Below the pieces are notes generated by a model. The model saw nothing but the letters and a program-made list of their open reading frames with translations. It ran no database searches and was not told where the DNA came from. From assembly GCA_003225175.1 (NCBI GenBank), contig QIBA01000039.1, forward strand, positions 1 through 64,000: a stretch of DNA of 64,000 nt, in the 5' to 3' direction. This stretch comes from Acidobacteriota bacterium (GTDB lineage: Bacteria; Acidobacteriota; Terriglobia; Terriglobales; Acidobacteriaceae). A program made the translations under genes and the position numbers. Shown here one piece after another: positions 1 to 7,483 of the stretch; the first letter of the stretch is position 1, and each line of letters begins with the position of its first letter.

Positions 1-1309
1 GCCGGTGAAGCTGTTGTCAAAGCCGGGCAGCACGCCGGGGACAAGGCCGTTCTGGTTGAATCCAGGATCATTCGTGTTGCTGTCGTAAAGCCAGCGGAAG
101 CTCAGCGACTGTCTGTCCGAGGCGATGTGATCAATTCGAATCTGATGATTGTTGTCCGGAATCGCAGCGGAGGCCACGCGAACGAAAAGGCCGGTTTGAA
201 TATTTTGGCCTGTGCGCGCCGAGCCATTGCAAGTGCCTGTAGCACTCGGAGCTTGAATACTGATGTTGGAAAGCGATGTAGCGCCGCGCACCGAACCGAG
301 AGCTTTTAGATAAAGCGCAACATTTGGACAGCTTGCTGCCAACGGTTGCAACACTGCAGCAACCCCTAGCGAAGAAAAACGTCTTGCTTCTGCCGTCGTA
401 CAAGTGCGGCAGTACGACTGGCCCGCCGATGCTGAACCACGGAATATTGTGCACGTTTCGCGGGGGCCGCGTTAAACCACCAACTTTCTGGTTGTAATTC
501 AGTGCTTTGAACACGTCGCCGGTATAGGCGTACGCCGCAGTTCCATGCAGGGAATTCGTTCCTGATTTGGTAATTTGATTGATGATCCCGCCTCCGGCGC
601 GTCCAAACTCAGCGGTGAAATTCGATGTTTGTACGTTGACTTCTTCAATCGCGTCCGGATTAGTAATCGTGTACGCCGGGCCGGTAACCGAGATGTCGTT
701 GTTCTCGACGCCATCGATCAGAAAGTTATTGCCGCGTGGACGCTGGCCATTGACGGTAAAAACAAGAGTCCCGTTCTGGTTGATGTTGCTGTTAGGCGAC
801 ACCACGACGCCAGGCGCTGTCATGGCAAGCGTCAAAGAGTCCAGACCAATCAACGGCAAATTGGTTACGGCACGCGAGGAAATGTGCTCGCTGCGAACCT
901 GTTCGGAGGTCTGGAGGGAAACCTCCGCCGCGGAAGCCTCGACGTTCACAATCTCGCTGCCCCCGCCGACGTTCAAGGCGAAATCGACTTCGAGCTGACG
1001 CGCCGCCTGCACCTCGAGACCGCTCTTGCGAAGCGTCCTGAACCCGGGCGCTTGCACTTCCACGACGTACGTGCCGAGGTCAACCGCATCGAAACGATAG
1101 ATCCCTGCGCTGTTGGTCGTGGTGCGCCGGCTGACGTCCGTCGCCGGCTCCGTGAGAATCACTGTGGCGTTGGCGACCAAAGCGCCACTGGGATCGGTAA
1201 CCGTGCCGGTTACTGTGCCTCTACTGGTGACTTGTGCCGTTACACCCGCCAGAGCCATAAACACAAATGCCAGCCCTGCAATAGCTTTTCGAAGCAAATC
1301 TTGCCGCAT
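1..1309 (-). pseudogene. Oar-like TonB-dependent outer-membrane receptor, frameshifted, 3' part outside window
   Basis: Seen: the product starts at 1309 after a GAGGAGG ribosome site, with a signal peptide (residues 1-26 ending in VTAQ), a carboxypeptidase-regulatory / CnaB-like fold (about 30-115) and a plug domain containing FLIDGVENND and TAEFGRAGGGIINQITKSGT. At about 364-372 the reading frame breaks. Upstream coding ends at KTFFFA, and receptor-like coding resumes one base shifted, with GVAAVLQPLAASCPNVALYL, and stays open to position 1 (IRIDHIASDRQSLSFRWLYD). Comparison with how such receptors normally read suggests about 20 residues are also missing at the break. Known: Oar-like proteins are large outer-membrane barrels of acidobacteria, probably importing oligomers. 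Inference: pseudogene, or an assembly deletion. A conceptual read that stays in the first frame ends at 131 with a nonsense tail. Confidence 0.8.
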
Positions 1310-1704
1310 CGATCCTCCTCGGAGATGGTTCGTCTTTCGCTGGGCAAGCGTTCAGCCGTCGAACTGAATTTCGGGGAGCGCTTGCCCGCTCATTCCGAGA
1401 GCCCGGAAGTCGGTGCGAAGGCACCAGCAAAGACGAATGCCTAACTCCTAAGCAGGTCAGCAACCAAGCTGGTAAACAAATGTTAACTTATGTAAATCAG
1501 AGATTTAGGGACGAGGGATCCCACTCATCACTGAGTTTTGCATACGCATTCTTGAAGTTACGCAGACTGAATCCCATTTTTGGAATCGCCATCACTAAGA
1601 GATGGCGGTTGGACGACAGGAATTCCCGACTGGAACCGTCTTCCACCCACTTGATAGCAGTATCGTTCGTCCCAGTTTTCACGGAGAAATTGAATTTTTT
1701 GGAT
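1310..1704. other. Intergenic stretch, nothing recognised
   Basis: About 395 bases between the start of the Oar-like gene and the end of the next leftward gene. Short open frames on both strands here have no recognisable motif or ribosome site. It should hold the promoter of the Oar-like gene, but I cannot identify a convincing one. Confidence 0.5.
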
Positions 1705-3396
1705 TCATAGAGCCGCTGCCCGGAGCTCCGGGTGAGTGAGGTTTTTGGCCGCTGTCGCTAATGGGAGCAAGGACCCGAGTTTTCCCCGATATTGATTGGC
1801 TTCGCATCGGAAGCGGGCGCTTTCTTTAGCGTCGCTCACGGAACGTCCGGCACTCAGGATAAATCCCAGCCGAAAAGCGCAATATGCGACTAGATATCCT
1901 GGCAGACGCGTCTGAATCGAATCGCCGGATATTCGCTCGTATTCGCCAATCAGCAGATCACTAGCCTCTTCATCAAGCTTCCATTCCACGATGGCGCCGG
2001 CGAGATCCCAGGCAATGTCGGTTGCGCCGGGATAAAAATGATCATCGCCGTGGGTGGCGGCATCGACCTTAAACAGACGACCACGGTCAGTAGCAATCCA
2101 CTCGTGAGGCATCATGCGCGCGTCTGCAATGACCGGCCGCTCAATTGGCAAAACGACGGAATGCGAAACATTCAACGCTCGCTCGAGATTAATTTGGGTC
2201 ATCTCCTCCAGTGCATTGGTCGAAGCGTTTGCAGTCTCAAAATGGGCTGCGCGAAACGTGCAGTATCGGGCAAGCTGCAGCACGATGTCGCGATCGGCTT
2301 GGGTCCGCCGCTCGCCAGCGATCCATGTACACCTGCTAAATCCGTCCGCTGCGGGATGAGGATGCGCGCCCCAGCCATGCTCCGCTAATATGTGGGTTCG
2401 GCGGCGGACGGCACTTCCATAATGCCCATAGCCGTCGAAACGAAGGATGTTTCGCCGGTCGGCTGAGAGGAATTTCCGTCTCTCCGTCCAGGACCACACT
2501 CCGGGCCATTGATGTTCATTAGCGAATACCATGCTTCGCCACGCTCCCCAGCCAATGTCGTCAGCGGCGTCTGTTGGGATGTGCCGCGTGGGCTTCAGCG
2601 CAATGCTTTTGAAGCGAATCCAGCGCGTAGCCGCATTCGGCGCCAGCAGCGATGACAATTTGGGTTGTGAGCTTGGCAGCAGGAGAATGCGGTCTTGTGG
2701 CACGCCAACTCGAACCAGAGCCTCTGCAACCGCCAGAAAAGACGATCCGCTGAGCCCTGGGCCTTCATCGATTACAAGAAACAATGCGTGGCGCTGAAGT
2801 TTATTTGTAATCCACTGCAGATCCCGATCGGAAAGCATCAGCGTGCGATCAAACGGGTGCCCGCTCGGCCGGACAGTGATCCGGTCGGCCGGAATTCCGC
2901 GCAATTCGAACCAGGCACGCACAACGGCGCTGAGCGTCGCACCGATCGATCGAATTCCGACGACTGCTGCGGCAGGAGCGCTGAGTGGGTTCTCATTCAG
3001 CAGGTCTATGTAATCCAGCGGGTGCAGCGCGTAATAGCAGAATCCTTCCGGAATGGGAACGGCGAGAAGCTCGGGGACGTCCAGAGCATTGATGTTGTCA
3101 AGGATGGGCGAGGGAAGCTTCAACTGTCCGGAGAGTGCGATTGCGAGCTGATCCGTAGTTCTGGCCAGGATGTCGGCTGCTCGGTGGCATCCTTCATGAT
3201 CCGCGAGAGAGCACTCCAGCTCCCCTGACCGAAGCAGCGCCTCGGTTAATCGCTCTCGGGTGGATGGAAGACTGAAGTCTGAAATGGAGTACAGGGCGTT
3301 GAGGTTCTCTCGCAACGTGCCGAGAAGTTCGGGCCCATTGAGAACACGCCTACCGTCGCGAAAGACCAGAAGGTTCCAACTGTCGCTTGAGCTCAC
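1705..3396 (-). CDS. Protein with phosphoribosyltransferase motif and kinase-like C-terminal part
   Basis: A 563-residue soluble protein, GTG start. I do not know its function. Seen: GIRSIGATL at 147-155 and IDEGPGLSGSS at 209-219, which has the shape of the PRPP-binding loop of type I phosphoribosyltransferases (hydrophobic strand, acidic pair, Gly-rich turn). Near the C-terminus, about 436-475, RGRLFKVDAATHGDDHFYPG is followed by TDIAWDLAGAIVEW, which resembles the catalytic/Mg-binding end of aminoglycoside-phosphotransferase-like kinases. No signal peptide or membrane segment. The tiny repeat-protein gene at 3411-3644 lies 14 bases upstream on the same strand, so the two are probably co-transcribed. 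Similar PRTase-like proteins occur in stress/tellurite-type gene neighbourhoods, but none of those partners is here. A nucleotide or nucleoside-like substrate is only a guess. Confidence 0.75.
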   Translation of the reverse strand: MSSSDSWNLLVFRDGRRVLNGPELLGTLRENLNALYSISDFSLPSTRERLTEALLRSGELECSLADHEGCHRAADILARTTDQLAIALSGQLKLPSPILDNINALDVPELLAVPIPEGFCYYALHPLDYIDLLNENPLSAPAAAVVGIRSIGATLSAVVRAWFELRGIPADRITVRPSGHPFDRTLMLSDRDLQWITNKLQRHALFLVIDEGPGLSGSSFLAVAEALVRVGVPQDRILLLPSSQPKLSSLLAPNAATRWIRFKSIALKPTRHIPTDAADDIGWGAWRSMVFANEHQWPGVWSWTERRKFLSADRRNILRFDGYGHYGSAVRRRTHILAEHGWGAHPHPAADGFSRCTWIAGERRTQADRDIVLQLARYCTFRAAHFETANASTNALEEMTQINLERALNVSHSVVLPIERPVIADARMMPHEWIATDRGRLFKVDAATHGDDHFYPGATDIAWDLAGAIVEWKLDEEASDLLIGEYERISGDSIQTRLPGYLVAYCAFRLGFILSAGRSVSDAKESARFRCEANQYRGKLGSLLPLATAAKNLTHPELRAAAL

Positions 3397-3410
3397 GCTG
3401 TATGGTGAGG

Positions 3411-3644
3411 CTAAGCAGCCTCTTTCTTGCTGCCTCGCGATACTCGGGGCGACCGGGACACGTCGCCTTCTTTATCGATGAAATAAAGATATTGGTTGTC
3501 GCGGTCTACTGCCTTGTCCACGACAATTTCCGTTTTGCCGTCGCCTGACTTTGGCTTCTGGCAGACGTTGCCGTCTTTGTCCAAAAAGTAGAGATACTTC
3601 GTGTAATCGCGTTTCAGCCCAAGTTTCTTAACCTTTTCCGCCAT
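3411..3644 (-). CDS. Small protein with two YLYF-D-K-G repeats
   Basis: A 77-residue basic protein starting MAEKVKKLGL. Seen: two copies of a short unit, KYLYFLDKDGNVCQKP and QYLYFIDKEGDVSRSP, separated by a lysine/aspartate linker. Each unit would form a beta hairpin with a D-x-D/E-G turn. There is no signal peptide. It is 14 bases upstream of the PRTase/kinase-like gene and shares its strand, so they probably form an operon. The regular repeat and its position directly after a clean ATG argue that it is a real gene. Function unknown. Confidence 0.7.
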   Translation of the reverse strand: MAEKVKKLGLKRDYTKYLYFLDKDGNVCQKPKSGDGKTEIVVDKAVDRDNQYLYFIDKEGDVSRSPRVSRGSKKEAA

Positions 3645-4006
3645 AGGGTTCCTTGGATTCTAGAATAGAGAATCCTGATGCCTGTGAACGCATCTGGCAC
3701 GATGCGGCGCAAAGCAGGGCGTACATTGGCGCGGAGTTGCAGCAGCTCCGACCGTTGGATGAGATATGCGCCTGTTTAAATTCCCTAAGCAATCGCTTGT
3801 TAACTCTATTTGGGCCAGAAACTCCGAATAACTGCTTATCACACAGAAAGATGCAGGCGAAAATCTAGAATTCCCTGCCATGTCCTGGCTGCAAGCAAAA
3901 TTTCGGATTTTTGGGGAGAATTCCGCAATTTTCGGCAAGAATTCGAAAATCTCCGGTTATCTCGCTTGTTTTTCGTTTGCTCTGGGATTTATGAAGGGTC
4001 TGGAAT
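3645..4006. other. Intergenic stretch with AT-rich GAATTC-containing repeat
   Basis: About 360 bases without a gene. Positions 3895-3950 hold an AT-rich segment with spaced AATTC/AATTT words. It resembles a segment at 57050-57110 in another intergenic region (shared pattern GCAAAATTT ... ATTT-GGG-AGAATTC-G). Probably a dispersed non-coding repeat; nothing else recognised. Confidence 0.4.
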
Positions 4007-5221
4007 TCAGCGCACCGCTCTCTTGCTCTTGTGAGTGGAGACTTGCGCAGTTTTCACTGGAGTCTCTCCGGGTGCGAGGACTCGTTTCACGATGACGCCT
4101 TCAAGCCGGTATTTCTGTTCAGCCGTGCTGCCGTTCTCATCTTTTACGTGGATCGTAAACGTCGGCTGTTGGCCCAGGTTCTCGAATGATTCTTTACCGA
4201 CGCTGGCGGGCAGCAATCCGAATACATTCCGTTGCCGATATGCGGTTTCATAGCGATGCTTACGGTTGTTCCAGGTGAAGACGCGCACCTGGTTATAGTC
4301 GAAGGGCATTCCGTCCTTCGGCTCAGTCATCAGGACCAGGTAGTACGGCACATCTTTGTTCAATTCCGAGTCGTGAACGGTAGTCAGTGGATGGAAAGCA
4401 ACAATCCGCTGACCTTCGGCGTATTGCGCGATCTCCAGTGGTGCATCCACGTCGATCATCCGCGCGAGGACCCATCCGGAGTGTCCCTGCGCGGTACGCA
4501 CCAGCCACCAGTCTTCCATAGAAACACTTGGAGCCGATGCCAGCATCTTGTCGTGTTTGGCTTTTTCCTTTGCTGTGAGCTTCTCTTGGGGAGCAGGTTT
4601 CTTTGGCGCAGCCACAGCTAAAGACGGCTTCTCCTTCGCTTTGTATTCCTTTTCGTCCTCTCTAGCGGCATCGCTGGCGTCCTGCTTTTCTTCGGAAGCG
4701 CTAGAGCCAGATTGCAGCTGCGGAGGGGGTGGAGCAGAACTCGCCGCCTTCGCTACAGTCGTCCTCTGCAGAAGGTCAACTTTGTCTGCTTCCCTGATCA
4801 AAAAAAACCTGTCGGTATCACGTCCGGGTGAGAGGTGGAGGCGGAAATCATTGCGCAGCACGCCTTGCGCCTGCATGGGATCATTCTGATGCTCGCGATA
4901 CATCTGCTGGAAGGCGGCGAATACGTTCTCGCCGACCAGATAGCGATCCTGCAACCATCCTTCTTCTCCGGCCGCATTGCGCACACGTTCCCATCGCTTA
5001 CCACGCTCGAGCACCACTACGCGGTCCCCGTTGCGGACTGTTCCCGCTTTGGTATACACAGGCGCGACCCGGTCGCGAAGAAATGCCTGAGGCGCGGTCA
5101 CGTAGAGAGTGTCTTCCTGCTTGCTCGCCCCGTGTATTCCGCACGCAGAGAGTGCGATTAAGATCGCGAAGAGAAATGACGCAACCAAAGTTTTTGGAAA
5201 TTTGCGCAGCGAGGGGAGCAC
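4007..5221 (-). CDS. Lipoprotein with two bacterial SH3-like domains
   Basis: A 404-residue exported protein, GTG start. Seen: a signal peptide with lipobox LSAC at about residues 24-27, so it should be lipid-anchored. An SH3b-type segment follows (about 38-95: YVTAPQAFLRDR ... GDRVVVLERGKRWERV ... GWLQDRYL). Then comes a charged, Pro/Lys/Glu-rich linker (about 155-230) and a second SH3-like segment (DWWLVRTAQGHSGWVLARMI, about 235-256). A beta-rich C-terminal domain closes the protein. Known: SH3b domains commonly bind cell-wall peptides. Inference: an envelope protein, possibly sensing or binding peptidoglycan. It stands alone between convergent/unrelated genes. The exact ligand cannot be seen from sequence. 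Confidence 0.75.
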   Translation of the reverse strand: MLPSLRKFPKTLVASFLFAILIALSACGIHGASKQEDTLYVTAPQAFLRDRVAPVYTKAGTVRNGDRVVVLERGKRWERVRNAAGEEGWLQDRYLVGENVFAAFQQMYREHQNDPMQAQGVLRNDFRLHLSPGRDTDRFFLIREADKVDLLQRTTVAKAASSAPPPPQLQSGSSASEEKQDASDAAREDEKEYKAKEKPSLAVAAPKKPAPQEKLTAKEKAKHDKMLASAPSVSMEDWWLVRTAQGHSGWVLARMIDVDAPLEIAQYAEGQRIVAFHPLTTVHDSELNKDVPYYLVLMTEPKDGMPFDYNQVRVFTWNNRKHRYETAYRQRNVFGLLPASVGKESFENLGQQPTFTIHVKDENGSTAEQKYRLEGVIVKRVLAPGETPVKTAQVSTHKSKRAVR

Positions 5222-5295
5222 AGATCGTATTGTCAGAATTTAGAAAGCGGTCAATCGATGTCGTATCAAGACAATTCGATTGCTCGACATTAAAG

Positions 5296-5733
5296 CTAAT
5301 TTGGTTTCTTCTTCAATTTCTTGATGTTCTCATCGATCGGCTTGCGGCCGGCGTAACCTTCGTCAACTCCGTGCCAGTGGGTAATCTTATCCTCACCCAT
5401 TTTCCAGCAGAGCAGAATCGTATTGCCGTCGACCACACAGGGAAAATCGAGCAGGCCCATATCGAGATCTTTCACCTGAACCCCGGTAGCATCAATTTCG
5501 GCCACGACATCTTTGATCCGCTGAACAGTCTTGTCGCGCTCTGCCCGGCGTGTAGCAGCTTTTCCGATTTCGACGAGCAGACCTCCTGACAAGAAGATCC
5601 GTTGCCCGAGCGCCTGAAACTCAGCATCGATCGTCTCAATCAATTTCTTTCCGTCAATCGCCTGCTTCAACAGCAACCTAAGGACGGGCAGCAGGACTTG
5701 GGCTTCCTGCAGGGTAAAAGTGCGTTGTGCCAT
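5296..5733 (-). CDS. DUF2203 family protein
   Basis: I choose the ATG at 5733 (MAQRTFTLQEAQ), giving 145 residues, because the family begins with exactly this FTLxEAxxLLP pattern. The longer open frame to 5922 merely reads through the palindromic repeat upstream. Seen: helical N-terminal half (EAQVLLPVLRLLLKQAI ... EFQALGQRIFLSGG), then VVAEIDATGVQVKDLDMGLLDFP and LLCWKMGEDKITHWHGVDEGYAGRKPI, the conserved C-terminal signature of DUF2203. The function of the family is unknown. It lies downstream of nadA on the same strand with the repeat between them, so co-transcription is uncertain. Confidence 0.8.
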   Translation of the reverse strand: MAQRTFTLQEAQVLLPVLRLLLKQAIDGKKLIETIDAEFQALGQRIFLSGGLLVEIGKAATRRAERDKTVQRIKDVVAEIDATGVQVKDLDMGLLDFPCVVDGNTILLCWKMGEDKITHWHGVDEGYAGRKPIDENIKKLKKKPN

Positions 5734-5773
5734 ATGGGATGAACCTATTTTAGTCGATGGCGCTTCTTTTATG

Positions 5774-5882
5774 TCATTCCGAAGCCGCCCAGTTTGCGGC
5801 GAAGAATCCCTATCGGCCTTTGCGTGGCAGTAGTACGGAAGCGCATGGAAACGATAGGGATTCCTCACTTCATTCGGAATGG
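5774..5882. repeat. Palindromic repeat element between nadA and the DUF2203 gene
   Basis: Seen: two nested inverted arms. The outer arms are CATTCCGAA (5775-5783) with TTCGGAATG (5873-5881); the inner arms are GAATCCCTATCG (5804-5815) with CGATAGGGATTC (5852-5863), a perfect 12-base match. The centre is GC-rich. Read on the - strand it gives the phrase IPNEVRNPYR, often seen as spurious peptide in such repeats. It has the build of a REP/MITE-like element. It could also act as a transcription barrier or RNA stem in the nadA-DUF2203 interval. Confidence 0.65.
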
Positions 5883-5887
5883 CAAAA

Positions 5888-7009
5888 TCAAGTCCCGATC
5901 TCCAACATCCGATCCAACGCAACTCTGGACCAGTACTTTACATGGTCAGCCACGCGAATGCGATTGACCACGTTGCCATCCACAAGGTTTTCCAGCGCCC
6001 ACGCGAGGTGCTGCGGCGAAATTCGGAACATCGTCGTGCACAGACATCCCAAATCGTCAAGTGTGATGACTTTCTTTCTCTGCTCTGCGAAGCGCTTGCC
6101 CATGCGGTTGACAAGGTGAATTTCTGTTCCAACTGCAAACATCGTTCCTGCGGGGGCGTCTTCGATGATCTTAATCAGGCGCTCAGTGGAGCCGAGCTGA
6201 TCCGCCTTCTGGCAGACTTCCCAGCGGCACTCAGGATGCACAATCACCTGAATTCCCGGATATTTCGCGCGCACATTGTCGACGTGCTCCGGTAGAAAAC
6301 GCTGATGTACCGAGCAATGTCCTTTCCAGAGAATCACTTTGGCCGCGCGCAGACGATCCGGTGTCAGTCCGCCATTGATCATGTACGGATCCCACACCAC
6401 CATCTCCGAAAGTGGCACTCCGAGCTTGTAAGCTGTGTTGCGTCCGAGATGCTGATCGGGAAGAAAAAGAATTTTGGGGGATTTCGCGTAGGCCCATTTG
6501 AATGCAGCGCCTGCATTCGAGGAGGTGCAAACCAGCCCGCCGCGTTCGCCTACAAAGGCTTTAATGGCCGCGGCGGAGTTCATGTATGTCAGCGGAGTAA
6601 TGCCGCTGCCGTCCCTCCCAACCACTCCGAATCTCTCCAGCTGCTCCCAGCAGTCTTCTACCTGGCCGATTTCAGCCATGTCAGCCATCGAGCACCCTGC
6701 ATTGAGGTCCGGCAGAATCACCTGCTGATCAGATCGCGCGAGGATATCTGCGCTTTCCGCCATGAAATGCACGCCGCAAAAGACGATGTAACGTCCATCC
6801 GTCTGCGCGGAAATCTTGGAAAGCTTGTAAGAATCCCCAGTGTAATCGGCAAAGCGGATCACTTCATCGCGCTGATAGTGGTGTCCAAGAATGAAGCAGT
6901 CGCGACCGAGCTCGCGACGAGCCTCGGCGATGCGGTCATCCATCGTATGATCGGGGAGGACGAGATAATTATCCAGCGAGCATAAAGCTCGGTCGGCAAC
7001 GGCAGTCAT
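5888..7009 (-). CDS. nadA: Quinolinate synthase NadA
   Basis: NadA condenses iminoaspartate with dihydroxyacetone phosphate to quinolinate in de novo NAD synthesis, using a [4Fe-4S] cluster. Seen: the family motifs in order, FILGHHYQRDEVI near the start, SAQTDGRYIVFCGVHFMAES (first cluster Cys), LPDLNAGCSMADM, VCTSSNAGA (second Cys), ILFLPDQHLGRNTA, HPECRWEV, and TEIHLVNRM ... DLGCLCTTMF (third Cys). I place the start at the ATG at 7009 (MTAVADRALCSLDNY), about 373 residues, near the family length. The GTG at 7132 would add 41 residues encoded by an inverted repeat (GTAGGTG 7104-7110 / CACCTAC 7130-7136) that look non-native. No nadB or nadC is in view. Confidence 0.95.
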   Translation of the reverse strand: MTAVADRALCSLDNYLVLPDHTMDDRIAEARRELGRDCFILGHHYQRDEVIRFADYTGDSYKLSKISAQTDGRYIVFCGVHFMAESADILARSDQQVILPDLNAGCSMADMAEIGQVEDCWEQLERFGVVGRDGSGITPLTYMNSAAAIKAFVGERGGLVCTSSNAGAAFKWAYAKSPKILFLPDQHLGRNTAYKLGVPLSEMVVWDPYMINGGLTPDRLRAAKVILWKGHCSVHQRFLPEHVDNVRAKYPGIQVIVHPECRWEVCQKADQLGSTERLIKIIEDAPAGTMFAVGTEIHLVNRMGKRFAEQRKKVITLDDLGCLCTTMFRISPQHLAWALENLVDGNVVNRIRVADHVKYWSRVALDRMLEIGT

Positions 7010-7132
7010 CAAGTTTCCGCCTTCAGTCTCGACACAACTACCGACCAAAAATTCGGCGACGTTGCTCGAAACGGGGATGTTGAAAGCAATCCGCCGGCTC
7101 CAGTAGGTGCGCTGCGCAGTTTCACGCCCCAC

Positions 7133-7483
7133 CTACGGGGTTGTTGAAGCCGACATCTGTAAGATGTCTCAGCCGCTCAAAAGTCACAGGAAATGTGCCT
7201 AGTTAAGTGGCTGAAGCACAATAAGTTTCGCATTTCGGGGTGCTTCTGTGCAACTGTAAATGGGCACAGCCCGGAAATATTGGCGCCGAACCACCGCTGG
7301 ATACGCATGTTGCTGAAAAATAACCTCTATCGGGAGGCGCTCTGAGTGGCCGAAGTGCGATGATCGGGGTTGATTTTCGGGCGATTAAGTGCTGCATTTG
7401 ACAGTTTTTGGGGCTCCCTAGGCCTCGCAGAACTATTTCTTACGGTCTAATTCTGTCCGGGAGTTGCGCATTCCAGGTCATCG
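7133..7483. promoter_or_regulatory. Divergent control region between nadA and the gas-vesicle island, with a hairpin
   Basis: About 350 bases between the divergent nadA and get3-like genes, so it must contain both promoters. Seen: a perfect 7-base dyad GACATCT-GTA-AGATGTC at 7152-7168 on the nadA side, which could be an operator or 5'-UTR hairpin. A TTGACA word lies at about 7399 on the island side, but no convincing -10 partner follows. No gene is recognisable here. Confidence 0.35.

Noticed and set aside
575-1444. 289-codon open frame on the + strand over the Oar-like gene
   Set aside because: It runs antisense to clear receptor coding sequence, has no motif and no ribosome site; a shadow frame.
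1480-1710. 76-codon + strand frame in the first intergenic region
   Set aside because: No ribosome site, no motif, and it overlaps the end of the following gene.
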